Assembly: GCA_963969595.1 (NCBI GenBank)
Contig: OZ018409.1
Coordinates: 9,314,520 to 9,378,519, forward strand
Source of the DNA: Neckera pumila
Taxonomy: Eukaryota > Streptophyta > Bryopsida > Hypnales > Neckeraceae
DNA: 64,000 nucleotides
Direction of reading: 5' to 3'
Made by a program: the position numbers and the translations under genes. Every line of letters begins with the position of its first letter. The first letter of the stretch is position 1. Of the stretch, positions 1 to 10,996 are shown one piece after another. The notes under the pieces were generated by a model. The model was not told the origin of the DNA. It made no database searches and saw only the letters and a list, made by a program, of their open reading frames with translations.

Positions 1-105
1 TGTGGCACGGTGTCGGCCACATCAACCAGCTGCGTTTCCACAGTCTGGGAACGCAAGGGAACTCACAATCTTCTAGAGGCCTCAAATGTCCCCTAATGCA
101 ATTGC
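1..105 (+). repeat. Partial end of an ATTAGATGA-type inverted-repeat element
   Basis: The stretch matches the right-hand part of the element at 46422-46721. It shows the words CAGTCTGGGAACGCA and AAGGGAACTC, then a CCCCTAATG-like terminus. The left part lies outside the window. No coding capacity is visible. It is assigned only by its resemblance to the other copies here. Confidence 0.5.
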
Positions 106-1418
106 ACTTAAATATGAATACATTGCATAGCTTGACAATCTGGTCAATATTTGAAATGCTAGTAATATAGGCTTTGTTGGAGCTCTTAATTAAATCAAAA
201 TGCATTAACTGGATTTGAAGCATAAGTTTTGAATCTCATTTGATAATAAATAAATTAAATAAATTAAAATCTGATAAAAAAGAGAGTTTCAGTAATCAAG
301 CTTAAAGAGGGGATAATAAAAGGTATTTATATCCTCTCTAAATTTTGCCAATAACTTCTGATTAAAGGCTTCAAATCATTTTTTAAAAGTTCAATGGCAA
401 CTCAATTATTTTTAGTTGGCCAAGGCTTTTTTTTAATTTTTTTTTATCATGATTAAATGAACTTAAAATTCTTCCCACAAAGATAAATATTGCATTTGAC
501 TCAAGATATCAAACTAACAACTAACAATCATTGAGATGTCATTGATTGCTATTAAATACCATGTTCCAAACTTTGTACTAAAGTACTGAGATACTTTTCT
601 GATGGAATTTGGAGTGACTTCTACCACCAACTGCATAACACATTTTTCATCCCAACTTAGATTTCTATCCTTTTCTAATTGACAAATTTTGGAGTTATGG
701 TAGTATTTTGAAAATCCACATATATAGTCATATAATGGATTCAAGGTTTAGTAATTAGATTCGTAAATATTCTTTATCAATGATCATATAAACAACACAA
801 GGATAATAATACATTTTTTTTAATTGAGGACAATATTTACTTCCAAAATTTTAATTACTTAAGAAGAGTACAATATAATATTTGTTAGTTTTATAAATGT
901 GTAGCCCTAAATCAATGTCAAGGCTAATTTTTGTTTTAGGAATTACTTCAAAACTTGATTGGAAGACTTTGCTTCATTTTTCTGAATACAATAGCATAGT
1001 ATGGTGTTGGCATTGTGGAATTGTTCACTTTTCTACCCAAACAAAAATTTAATGCAGGTCCTGACTCACTCACTGCTCATCAGCCAGGGCTTGTTTTGCC
1101 AGACTTGTAAATTTGCAGTGGTGGTGGTTGTCTGGTCACTCTAGTGGCGAATACATTCAAAAGTCGCCCATGTAATTTAGCTATGCTTTGTTCACTTCAT
1201 ACAATGAAATGAATCAACTGTTCATTTTTTTCCAACTAAAGAAGAAAAAGACCATGTAAAATGCCTCCATAAAAAAAGAGGAGTCAAAAAATTTGTCTCC
1301 TTATTATAAACTACTGTTGTTGGTGCCTCCTTAGCTGCAGCTTTAAAATCACCCCCAAAAATGCTCTCTTCATGCTAGTCGGTCTCTGAAGATCCATACC
1401 TTAAGTTTGGCTGATTGT
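106..1418. other. AT-rich intergenic stretch, no gene seen
   Basis: This stretch is AT-rich with poly-T runs and short open frames that have no recognisable domain. The minus-strand frame at 514-744 is low-complexity in composition and resembles no family I know. I see no RNA gene and no paired terminal repeats. Confidence 0.5.
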
Positions 1419-1540
1419 TTGTTTTGTTACTTTGAAATCTCCCGGACCATGCGTCCCCGGACCGTGCGTCCCCTGACCGCGTGCTTGGTACTGTCAAAAA
1501 GCTCTCGGCAAGGAGGGGTGCACGGGCTTTGTTTCATTTC
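1419..1540 (+). repeat. Dispersed direct repeat, copy 1
   Basis: The block has the shared words TCTCCCGGAC and CAAGGAGGGGTGCACGGGCT after a GTTTGTTTTGTTAC lead. It recurs in the same orientation at 2608-2730. It is much more GC-rich than its surroundings and contains a short internal repeat of the type GGACC(A/G)TGCGTCCC. It could be a piece of a SINE or another retroelement. Neither copy has a clear poly-A tail. Confidence 0.6.
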
Positions 1541-2607
1541 GTTTCATTTTGCAATATTATAAGTCCAATTGGTCATTTTCAAAACATTTCCCTCTTGGTT
1601 CTTACCTTTGCCGTCTTGTCCGTCTTTCATGTGAGTTCCAAATGACCTTATTAGGAGTCAGTTTTTTTGACTTGTCATGTGATTTGTCTGGATGAGTTGA
1701 ATCTGGAATGTGCAATACACCTTCCACCTTGCCAACAACTACGAGAACTAGTAAGTTTGCACAATGAAGTTTTTGGTGAACTAAATTGAAAGTAGGTGCC
1801 AAAATTGTCAATTTTCTCCTATTTTGTAACTAGCTACTCCGGTATAGTGAACTTTGATGAGATCCTATGCATTCAACTTTGAGGGGTTGACTTCATGTAA
1901 TTCAACTTAGAAAATCTAGTGTTGGTCAACTTCGAGTAGTTACTATTAGTGAACTTCAATGAGCTCCTGTCATGAAATCGCTATCAAAACTTGTGATTCA
2001 ATTGCAATCCAATCTAGTCATTCAATTATAATCAACTTCAATCAACTTCAATGATCCAAGTTTGATCATGGACACCATCAAGCTAGTCCAACATTTCATT
2101 TCTATGAACCATTGAAACATCAAATTTAATATGGGATAAGCAATATTAGAAACCAACAAGGATTTATTTTGGGACAAAGGTAATAATATTTTGCTACAAT
2201 GTTATCAACGTTTCTAATTCACATACAAGGGAGGGAGGCCCTATTTGTGCCATAATTCAAAATCCACCCTATTTATGCCACTATGTATGCTCTATTTGTA
2301 AGGTGCGGGTATCCCCCAAACTGCCACTTTTTGCTAATATGCATAGTTAATATTATAAAATTGGTCAAATTTTCATCTTTTCTTGTTAGCAAGTGAAAGC
2401 AAGTTCTACCACACCAAAGAATGCAACATTTGCCAACATTGTATACAAAAGTTATGAAAAGTCAAAGTTTGGTTCTAAAACAATTTCTTCTACATTGGTA
2501 CATAATTGATTGGGGAAGATGTGCATGGTGTGAAAATGGCAATTTAGGGTTTAGACTGAAAATGGTGCATTTGGGGTTGCCCACCATATATAATTCATAC
2601 CTTTAAA
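1541..2607. other. Intergenic stretch, no gene seen
   Basis: AT-rich DNA with several short words based on CAACTT and TTCAAC between 1850 and 2060, in both orientations. The open frames here (for example 1602-1811 minus and 2421-2606 plus) have no recognisable domain. Confidence 0.4.
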
Positions 2608-2730
2608 ACAACTTGTTTGTTTTGTTTGTTTGTTTGTTACGTTGAGATCTCCCGGACTATGCGTCTCCTGGCCATGTGCTTGATAGGAGAGCCCTCGACA
2701 AGGAGGGGTGCACGGGCTTTGTTTTATGAC
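2608..2730 (+). repeat. Dispersed direct repeat, copy 2
   Basis: Second copy of the repeat at 1419-1540. It shares TCTCCCGGAC, GTGCTTG and CAAGGAGGGGTGCACGGGCT, and a GTTTGTTTGTTTGTTAC lead replaces the first copy's GTTTGTTTTGTTAC. Many C-to-T type differences separate the two copies. Confidence 0.6.
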
Positions 2731-3991
2731 GTTTAGACCTACAATGTGAAAGTTATTTATATGAATAAGAAAATAAGAAAATAAGAAAATAACTTTTCTT
2801 TTTGTTTTGGCTGTGACCACTAGTAGCCATGAAGTGACACAAATAGGATCTCCTACCTTTTAGAGTGACTTTTTCCAATAATACTGGATCCACGGCTGTG
2901 ATGAAAAACAAGTTGATGATTTCAAGGCGTTCCTACCACATACAAGAAGCCCAACATTTGCAGCAAGCATATGCTCATCAGTCAAGTGGATCCAGACTAA
3001 CTTAATAAAAGGGTTCTGTTGCTCTCTTGCTGAATTCAATGACCAGCCAAGCCAAGCGCACACATTCAGCTGCGCGATTCCCAAGGCAGCACAAAGTTAT
3101 AGTTAGGGAAGGATTCAAAGGAAGGAATCCTCCAAGATGCAGCCGCCACGGGGCCAACACCTGGGCCAGGTGTGGTTTGTGCAATCAAATTCTCTCATGT
3201 GGCAATTAAAATTCAAGTCCATGATGTGGTGGTCTCTGTTATGTTAAAATTTCATCCTTATTTCGAAAAATTCCATGAACCACTCACCACAACTGCAAAC
3301 GAGGCTGCAAGGCAAGGCAAGGCAAGGCAAGGCCAGCATCATTTTTATGATTCCCAAGACAAAACTTTCAGTTTACGTGTCATGCAGGAGTCCTCCTTTG
3401 AGAATTGCGTCCTGTGGTCCCCTCCCCTCCCACCCCCTTTCAAAAGAGGCGGTTTTGGTTTCTGTTTCTGTTTCTGTTTGAGTTCCTCCCTTATGAAATA
3501 TCCCACCATCGTGAAATTATATAAATATATATATATATATATATATCCATGACCAACTTCCATTACGTCACACAATGATAATGTTTTTGAGATGGTGCCA
3601 TGTCACACAATGAATGAACCCCCAACCAAACAGGGAATGAATTTCACAAAGTGCTTGTAACTGTTGTAAGCAGTGAGTCTTGGTGAGTGTACCAATGCCA
3701 ATTCTGCTGCTCGTCCACCACGACCTTCCTCATGAGGTGCATGGAGTGTGGATCCCATGAGCTCACCATCGTACAAGCAATCTCAGAACTCCGGCCTTTT
3801 CCAAATGTGAATTTTCTTAAGAATCAAGCAGTAAGTTAGTGTGAACATTCCTCTAAGTTATTAGATTGTGGAATTCAGAATTTCAGACTCCATCACCCCC
3901 TGTAAGTTAAATTATCGTCAATTCAGCTTTTGGACAGATGGCCTAAGGTTTGAGCTTGTCTTACTACAGTGCCGTACTTAACAGGCTTAAG
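2731..3991. other. Intergenic stretch with simple repeats
   Basis: There is no recognisable gene. The stretch holds five tandem AAGGC units at about 3310-3334 and an (AT)n run at 3525-3546. Overlapping frames around 3002-3575 on both strands share no family features and are partly made of these simple repeats. Confidence 0.5.
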
Positions 3992-4321
3992 TACACTAAA
4001 AACTATATTTAGTGTTGGATTGCATTTAGTGTAATTACCAGCCTACCCCACTCAACACTAAATCTGAACTTTGGAGTAATTAGTGTACTATTAGACTTGA
4101 ATGTGCTGCCTTCGCCTTCTCTTCCCTTCTGCCTTCCCCTTCTTTGGTCTTCCCTTGCGATCTAACACTAAATGTAAATATTTTTCGGATTTCAGATTTA
4201 CCATAGAGTATATTTAGTGTTAGAAATTATATTTGATGTTACTTACTTTAGTAAGCTTAATGATATTTAGTGTCATGGTTCGTAAATAGTGTTGCTAACA
4301 CTAAATATAGTTTTTAGTGTA
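3992..4321. mobile_element. TA-flanked inverted-repeat element (330 bp)
   Basis: The first and last roughly 27 bases are inverted repeats beginning CACTAAAAACTATATTTAGT, each bordered by TA. The interior carries further copies of TTTAGTGT and ACACTAAA in both directions, so subterminal motifs are repeated. The TA borders suggest a Stowaway/mariner-type miniature element. The CACTA start also resembles CACTA transposons, but the 3-bp flanks (GTA and TAC) do not match as a direct duplication. It is non-coding. Confidence 0.75.
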
Positions 4322-4332
4322 CTAATTATCAC

Positions 4333-4362
4333 TTTTTTCTTTTTCTTTTTCTTTTTCTTTTC
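4333..4362 (+). repeat. (CTTTTT)n pyrimidine tract
   Basis: A short CTTTTT tandem repeat lies just after the TA-flanked element. It codes for a run of phenylalanines in one spurious frame. Confidence 0.85.
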
Positions 4363-5000
4363 AAAGATAAGTACTAATAACTTGCCCTCTCTCAACTGTA
4401 CTTTTCAGTTACGCACTGTTCCATCCAAGTGCCCTTTCCGTTCTGATTTGGATAGGGCTGGTTCAGTTTAAACTACCGTCCCGTACAGCACAGTGACTCG
4501 GTGGGGTTGGTTCAGACAGTGCAGAAGGAAGATGACAGACTGCACCCAGACTAGTGTAGTACACACTTTGATTATTGATTGGATGAGGTCCTGGCAGGTC
4601 TTGGAAAAACCACTGACAAATACGCAACCGCCAACTGGGGGGTCCTAATACTAATCATCCCATTCAGCTGGGCATCATAGTTACCACCGGGGGGTACATT
4701 TTTTAATTTTTTAATTTTTAATTTTTAATTTTCATTGGTTTCAAAAAAGAAAGAAAAAAGAAAGAGAAGTTTGAAGCCCCTGCTAACTTACAACCGCAGT
4801 AAGGGAGGAGGTCCATAAAGCGCTCACTTAAGAGCTGAAACTGAATTTTGGGGAGGTGAAACTTCTTGAAATATTTTTTAGTAAATTTTCCTTCAAAGAC
4901 AAATGAAATTGGCATCCAACTCAAGTCGTTTCATATTTTTTGGAGCTTTGTGGAATTAGTTATGAATTTTTGAAGTTCAAATTTTTGACGCTTCGGAGGC

Positions 5001-5098
5001 CTCTAAAATCGCCCACCTCCTCAAAAGTTCAAAGCTTGTACATTGCAAAAAGCAACATGTACAAGCAGTGAACATTGAGGAGGTGGGCGATTTTAGAG
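5001..5098. repeat. Strong hairpin with a 24-bp perfect outer stem
   Basis: Bases 5001-5024 are the exact reverse complement of 5075-5098. A second inner stem pairs 5034-5042 (CTTGTACAT) with 5057-5065. The fold resembles a small-RNA precursor or the core of a foldback element. Related sequence around 4795-4830 and 5105-5225 (words such as GGAGGAGGTCCATAAA and CCTCCTCCCTTAC) suggests that it lies inside a larger rearranged inverted repeat. Confidence 0.75.
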
Positions 5099-5233
5099 CC
5101 CGAGCGGCTTAAGAACCTCCTCCCTTACATCTCTTTATTTGTACAGCTCTTCAACTCCAATACAAACTTGCCAACTACACTCCTCAATCCTCATTGTATT
5201 AAAGGAAAAGAGGTCCATAAACCACGCTCCCTT

Positions 5234-5412
5234 TTAACCCTGGAAAGACAACGTCATGGACACTAAATGTCCAATGGATGACAGAGAATCCTCCCATGTA
5301 AGACACAAGTGCAATTGTTCATCTTTAAAAAAATTTGCAAAAAAAGAAAAGTCTTGTACAGTTGTTTGACCTCCAATGAAAGATGTTCAGTTTCTGGTCC
5401 TTCCAGGGTTAA
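5234..5412. mobile_element. 179-bp TTAA-flanked piggyBac-type miniature element
   Basis: The element is bounded by TTAA on both sides. Its ends read TTAACCCTGGAAAGACAACG and, on the other strand, TTAACCCTGGAAGGACCAG. The first nine bases after TTAA (CCCTGGAAR) nearly match the left end of the 5-kb piggyBac-like element at 6576. It has no coding capacity. TTAA target sites are diagnostic of the piggyBac superfamily, so this is most simply a deletion derivative or end-mimic of that family. Confidence 0.8.
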
Positions 5413-5674
5413 TCCTTGAAGGATGCGGCCCCACATAACCGAGGTAGTCATCAAAATGCTTCAATTATTGAACCAATAGGTGCATTCTTTGTTTCTATAG
5501 TGAACAATGAATTTATCCATTGACCACTTTTAGTCTTAAGCATCCATCAAGGGTTAATCCTAAAAGGACGTGGCCCTCCATGGCCAAGGTAGCCACCAAA
5601 ATACTCCAAGGTATTATTGGACTAATAGGTGCATTATTATTTGTTTTTACAGTTAACAATGAAGTCATCCATCG
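5406..5674 (+). repeat. Tandem duplication with about 145-bp period
   Basis: Two diverged direct copies start at about 5406 and 5549. Each opens with GGGTTAATCC and carries GAAGTCATC-like, CCAATAGGTGCATT-like and AACAATGAA words in the same order. The first copy begins exactly at the right border of the 179-bp element. Confidence 0.7.
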
Positions 5675-6002
5675 GATCTTTTAAGCCCCCGACGTCCTTA
5701 TAGAGTTAAGAGTTCAAGCTTATCAATGACATTCCTTATCAATGACAATAATAGATATTTCTAGGAACATGTAACTCATTCCTAGATAGGGGATATATTT
5801 AGAGCCCTAATTGTTTTGTTGATCTTCTACCTTAGTGTAGGTGGACTGGCTAATACATCCTTGCAGACGAATTTACTGTTTTTAGAAAAATAAGTAGCTC
5901 TACTACCAGAAGCTCTCTCCCTATAGCACTACAAAGGCAGAATAAGGAAACCAAAATGGTGATCAATAAATAGTGTCTCTCCTTGCATAATATTTTTATT
6001 CA

Positions 6003-6374
6003 TTAACCCCTAAAATTCAATGACTATGTTTTCACCGAAAACACTCAAAAATTGCTATTTTTAGTACAAGTACCAAATTTTTAAATTTTTTTTTCTGAAA
6101 CATGTAACTGTAGGATCTTGTAGTATGCTGAAATGAAAAAATGTGATAAAAATTTCAGAAATTTCCACCACATGGATTGCAATATATAAACATTCAAATT
6201 CACTGAATAATTTGTTTGGCCCTGCGAAAAACATGGCAGTTGCATTGATCACTTTTCTATGAAAAATGTCCAAACTAATGGTGCTTCTTTGGATAAATTT
6301 CCCGAGATAAGGCGGCCACATGCTTGAAAAGTTTCACATCATTTGGAGTTGATCAAGATTTAGGAAAAAAATTG
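6003..6374 (-). mobile_element. Truncated TTAA element, 0.93-kb subfamily 2
   Basis: It starts with TTAACCCCTAAAATTCAATG and follows the order of the element at 60541 (and, reversed, those at 31580 and 34176). Shared words include GACTATGTTTTCACC, GGCCCTGCGAAAAA and GCTTGAAAAGTTTCA. The match stops at 6374 where another element is inserted, and the remaining third is missing. Confidence 0.7.
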
Positions 6375-6548
6375 TAAGGTAGAGCCACCCATAACCAATC
6401 AAATAAAGAATTCCAACATGATTTGGAGTAGTGAAGGCAAAACAAGTATTTGTCAGAGGTACATCGATAGAAATGACAAAGATTGCAAAAAATTTGGTAA
6501 TTTTATCCCTTGAACTGAAATTATTATGAATTTTGTTTCCACAAGACA
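6375..6548 (+). mobile_element. Truncated AGGTAGAGCCACCC element
   Basis: This is a copy of the left part of the TA-flanked element at 12666-13049. It starts TAAGGTAGAGCCACCCATAA and shares AATTCCAACATGATTTGGAG and AAATTATTATGAATTTTG-like words. It has inserted into the subfamily 2 element that ends at 6374. Its right terminus is not present. Confidence 0.7.
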
Positions 6549-6612
6549 TTTTTCTTGCTAAGTATTATAAATTCTTTAACCCTGGAATGGCCTTTGGGGT
6601 CTCAAACTACGG

Positions 6613-6638
6613 CACAGGGCGTTGCGCAACGCCCTGTG
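6613..6638. repeat. 26-bp perfect palindrome near the left end of the piggyBac element
   Basis: The sequence centred on GTTGCGCAAC is perfectly self-complementary over 26 bases, about 35 bp inside the left terminus. Subterminal palindromes can bind transposase or arise as internal inverted repeats in this superfamily. Here the role is inferred only from position. Confidence 0.8.
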
Positions 6639-6949
6639 TCATATGATGCCTTAATGTTTTCTGGAAAATTAAGGCGTGCCCCATCTAGAGATTGCTGCGG
6701 TGGAAGGGCTCATAATTATGCATGGACTAGATTGAAAATTACCGATCGCACAAGAATCCTAGGGAAGCGATTGTGTGGCGACCTTATTCCGTATGCACAA
6801 AAGGCGGGTCGCCCCAAAATGCGATGGGTGCACTGCAAATATGTGTACCTGCGGCGTCCTCGTCGGTGTCGACTTTGTGTATGACCAGGCGTAAACACAC
6901 CAAGTTGGCAAATGATGCGGTGGTCGCCATGGAAGGAGGGTAATAGAAT

Positions 6950-7016
6950 CTGCAACCTCCCGCCAGTCTCTGTGTCCCATAGCCGGGCACGCCTAACCAC
7001 TTTGCGACCAACACAA
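6950..7016 (-). other. tRNA-like (possible SINE head) sequence
   Basis: Read on the minus strand, GGTCGCAAAGTGGTTAGGCG resembles a pol III A box in a tRNA 5' half. About 40 bases later GGTTGCAGATTC resembles a B box with one extra base. I cannot fold a full cloverleaf with a normal anticodon arm, so this is not called a tRNA gene. It could be the head of a tRNA-derived SINE inserted in the 3' part of the piggyBac element, or chance. Confidence 0.3.
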
Positions 7017-7519
7017 TGCGAAGTAGCCATTGAGATAAAAATTAAGAAGCAAAGGACGGGAATGCATTCAAACTGGAAATGAAAGACAAAATGCAAAGAA
7101 GTTCCAATTCAAAATATTGGGAATACATTGTTTGGGGTAACGAGTATAAAATGCAAAGTACTTGTCCACTCTATGGGGGCATCCTCCAAAATTGTGGTGG
7201 CGTGGCTAGTGAAGGTAAACCAAACTTGCCTATATACCCAGCCATTCAATCCCGACATACCCCTACATCCTCCTTGAAATGCCGTCATGACAACAGTGTT
7301 GAACATCAAAATAGTCTTGCAAGTGACAAATCTAAGACCCTACAACTTACACTATGCAAAATTCATGTGCATTGACCTTGGACCCCCTACTCTGTGCTCA
7401 CTGTCACGAACACCAACAGTGTCTCACAAAATGCGGTTGCTACGCGGCCACCTAAGTGCACCAGAATTTGAAACACCGCAGCCCTCCCCCTTCAACTCTG
7501 CTGAGTCTATTTCCGTTTC

Positions 7520-10500
7520 AACACCAAGTCCTGAGTGAAACGACACACTGCAGCGGCTACATCGCTCCTCCTTGCATGTGCATATGGTATTGTTGTTGCG
7601 TGTGAATTGTATGAAAGTACGCACCGTTGCACTAAAATATCCCCTCGCAACCTGTGCACATTCAATGAATCATGCGGAGGCTCACCACACCACGCCAATG
7701 CAATATTAGATGGCCTAAACTGAAATGCAGACCGCTTGCTGCTAAGTTACGAATAAGCCCACAAATGTGGCCAACTGCCATCCGCAGACTAATGAGGTCC
7801 TCCGCCACGATATAATGCCACAAGTGTCGTGAATACACCAACAACCCCAATGCTCTCCAATCACATGCGTAAAGGATGTGAAAATTAAGCAATTGTGAAT
7901 CCAACACAAACATGAAGACACAATGCCACCACTTGTGGGAGTACAATTACGTGTTGTACTCTTGCCTCTACTGGTCCATGAGGTCCACACCACGCATGCC
8001 GGCTTGGTATTGAAGAAGGATCAGCAATGTGGGGAAGTCCACCCAATGCCTCACATATGAGTCCTCTCCAATCGGATCACAAGAGGTGGACAATAGAAAG
8101 ACGGGCTTAGAATCCATCCAGCAAATTGTCGCTATCTTGCAGCTGCAATGCATCTTCAACACCAAGTGATCCTGCTCCGGCAAGTCGGCATTGGAAAACC
8201 CAGCAAGACTCGCAAGAGATCCCTTCCTTGTCTTCTGACACGTCCTATTTGCCTGAAAGCCATGCCGTAGAAGCTCTATGAACAGGCGAAGGGATGTGAA
8301 GAAGTTATCCGTTACTACGACATGCCCGCGTCCATCCAAGCATGTGACTGCAGTTAGAACTGCATCTTCTCCAATAGAGTCACCTTCACTTTGCACATCA
8401 TGAACCTCCAGATACACAATGATATTCAAAATGTACCTGCAATGAATGAATTTCAATGCACTAATTCATTACAGTGCAGTCGACAAGCGAAGGCCATAAT
8501 GAATACAACTTGTACTATACAACAAAGTAAGTGAGGTTGCAAAGCAAAGGGCAAACCGTAAGACTTGTAGAAGGATTCCCAGAATGCTTACCTGCTCTAA
8601 GAGTTTGCCAAAGCCCAAACCTTCACACCAAACTTCACCGGCTTTGAATTCATATACTGACGGATGTTGCAGAAGCGGCCCTTGTAGGAAATTATGATCT
8701 TGTCCATTGTGAGGACCCGCTCATTGTTGCGAAGACTTTGAAACATGTTCGAAAACGATTTGCACAACCAGCGCATTTTTGCCAACTTGTCAAATGCTGG
8801 ATCTGCCCGGTTAGCCACAAGCGCTTCGTTGTTCACCAAGTGCAAGCATCAAATGATTGCCTCAAAGCGCTTCCGTGGCATTGCTTTGGAGGGGATGGGG
8901 CAGTTGTAGAACCCCTGTCGATCCCGGTAACATCGGATGTCGGGGAATTCTTTTAGCCCCATGAGAATGAGGATGCCGAACCAACATAGCAACTCCTCAG
9001 AATCCAGCAAAGTCCAATCCGTGCGTCCGTTTGTCAATGCTAGATTAACCTACGATGGTTGGAGTGCATACCTGCGCAATAATGGTGTCAAAGAGTACTT
9101 GATCCAAATTAGCAGCATCCACAGTAGATGAATTCGTGCATTACAGTCAGAATTACAACTGTATAAACAATGTGGCAACATCGGATCACAACCAACAGTA
9201 CTTTAGGAAGCAATTCCAGAGTTCTTATACTGTGTGCTACTCTATGTGAACTCTTCTTCTAGGGCAAACACATACACCATAACATTCACTTCCGAAACTA
9301 CAAAGTAGCAAAGGTATGGCAATAAGATGAAATGCAGAAAAATAAGCAAAAAACAACATACCTGCTTGTCTCCTCCACCATCTGTTGCAGAATGTGAAGA
9401 GGCCAGTACCAAAGAAAATAATCTGTGGGGCGGCTCTACACAATAGAAGTTGGTTCTGGAACAAGTTCCGAGAAGTTGTTGGTGTTTTGCGCAAAAACAA
9501 TGGTTGGGTCTTGCCACTGGTTGTCCGCAAAGACTTTCTTGAACGGCCAAGTGGAGACATCTTTGTTGTTATTGTAGAGTCCCAACTCTTGAAAGGGGTC
9601 TTCAAAAAAGGAAGGAGCCTCGCAGTCGGAGTTGCTCTCACCTGCGGCTACCTTGTCTAAGAAATCTTTGTATTCTCCTTGCCAGTATGAGTTGTCATCA
9701 GAGTACTCTTCAATGTTGGGCTGCAATGGTCCATCTCCTCCGTCACCAGCAAGGGGGCGTTCCTCCTTTGTCTTCTCCAAATAGTGTATGTTGAGTATCA
9801 GCAAAGGTCGCTTCGACGTCCAATGTGGTGTCTCTGATGCGGACTGACTTATTTCCAATCACACCGCCAAAGTCCACCTGAAACATCAGTGTACCAGTGA
9901 CGTGGTGATAAAACCTGCATACCACAACGCCACTGAGTCTATTTCCATTGCCTATGAGGCCCGGGTCAAGATCTAGTGTTTCACTCCGCACTGTCACACG
10001 AAGCTCCTTTGGGAAGTCATGGTTGTCCAAGGAAACATGTTTGCTGGGAGAATGCACGGGTCACTAACCAGCACCTCTAGAGGACTCGTTCCAAACTGGA
10101 AGAAGTGAGTGTCCTCGCGGCCGTGAATCGTGGCTTTTCTAGTCTCTACAAGCCCCAGCCTTGTTGGCATTGTAAATCCCTCAGCAGGGTCCGGGTCGGG
10201 GACATCATCACTGCTAGCAAGGACAAGAGGAGCTCCACCTGCAGCCACAAGTGGCGGCCGAAGTCCAATTGGGCTTTGTCGGAGCATCTGAATTTGTGGT
10301 GGCTCCCACCCTGAAGGCGCCACCATAGAAGGGACTCTCCCTTAGCCAATGGCAGGATTATGCCTACGCTATCCCCTACCATGCACCCCCTGTCGCAGCC
10401 GATTCCCGGAATTATAGGCGGCCAAATCCTCCAGGCTTCTCTGAACTCCGCTTTCGCCTCTTTGGTTGTGGTTCAATTTAAGATGTAGCGCCTCCTTCAG

Positions 10501-10996
10501 CTGTTGTTGATTCACAACAATATTGGGTGGCTCTCAAGACATGGGCGACGACTGAGGTGTCGGGCCCACGTGGAGAACAAGCAATCTACTGTCTTTGCAT
10601 TCACAGGATTGGTCCGCTCTCAGGTGTAGGCTTAACTTGGCTTGTCGGACTTGGCGGTGGTGTCCGTGGACACTCTTGACTCCCGAGAGGGGGGCTCGAC
10701 CCAAATGCGGCCACAAGGTTGCTCAGCACTGGTGGTCCCGTCTGAGCTGGCGGAGGTTGATTCGGAAGCGGGGGCAAGTGATTCCGCGGCAGCGACGTTC
10801 CTTCCTCTGTAGTCATGGCGATCGCTTCAAGAATCCGTTCGGAGTCCACTGTTGTCGCCTCCCTTGCTCTAGTTGTCTCCTTTGCCTGGTGCTGCGAAGC
10901 ACGTTTCCTCGCCTCGGACCTCATTTTGGCCATGGTCTTCACCCTTGGGCTCAGAAAACAGTCAATCCCTGATGATGTTGTTGACCTTACTCCCAA
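7520..10996 (-). pseudogene. piggyBac-like transposase (DDE_Tnp_1_7 type), inactivated
   Basis: A functional relative would excise and insert the element at TTAA. From about 9435 to 7665 the reading is continuous through two GT-AG introns (9361-9072 and 8591-8437). Recognisable blocks in order: PTDYF...MVEETSRYA, WFGILILMGLKEFPDIRCY, LTMDKIIISYKGRF (Asp at 8704-8702), GRGHVVVTDNFFTS (Asp at 8309-8307), GMRGVDLMDQ (Asp at 7985-7983) and SHKWWHCVFMFVLDS. All three catalytic aspartates survive. A cysteine-rich C-terminal remnant (CTCKEERCSRCSVSFH) lies at about 7580-7535 in another frame. In-frame stops sit at 9438-9436, 9052-9050, 8851-8849, 8599-8597, 7970-7968 and 7949-7947. The N-terminal part (10996-9860) switches frame at least twice and has a Pro-rich, basic start (MAKMRSEARKRAS). 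Extent and start are approximate. Confidence 0.88.

Noticed and set aside
3002..3575. Overlapping frames of 60-126 codons on both strands
   Set aside because: Partly AAGGC and AT simple repeats. No conserved motif and no splice-consistent extension.
7968..9438. Stop-codon reassignment as an explanation of the six in-frame stops
   Set aside because: TGA terminates both intact genes in the window, and the stops are confined to a transposon with other damage, so decay is simpler.
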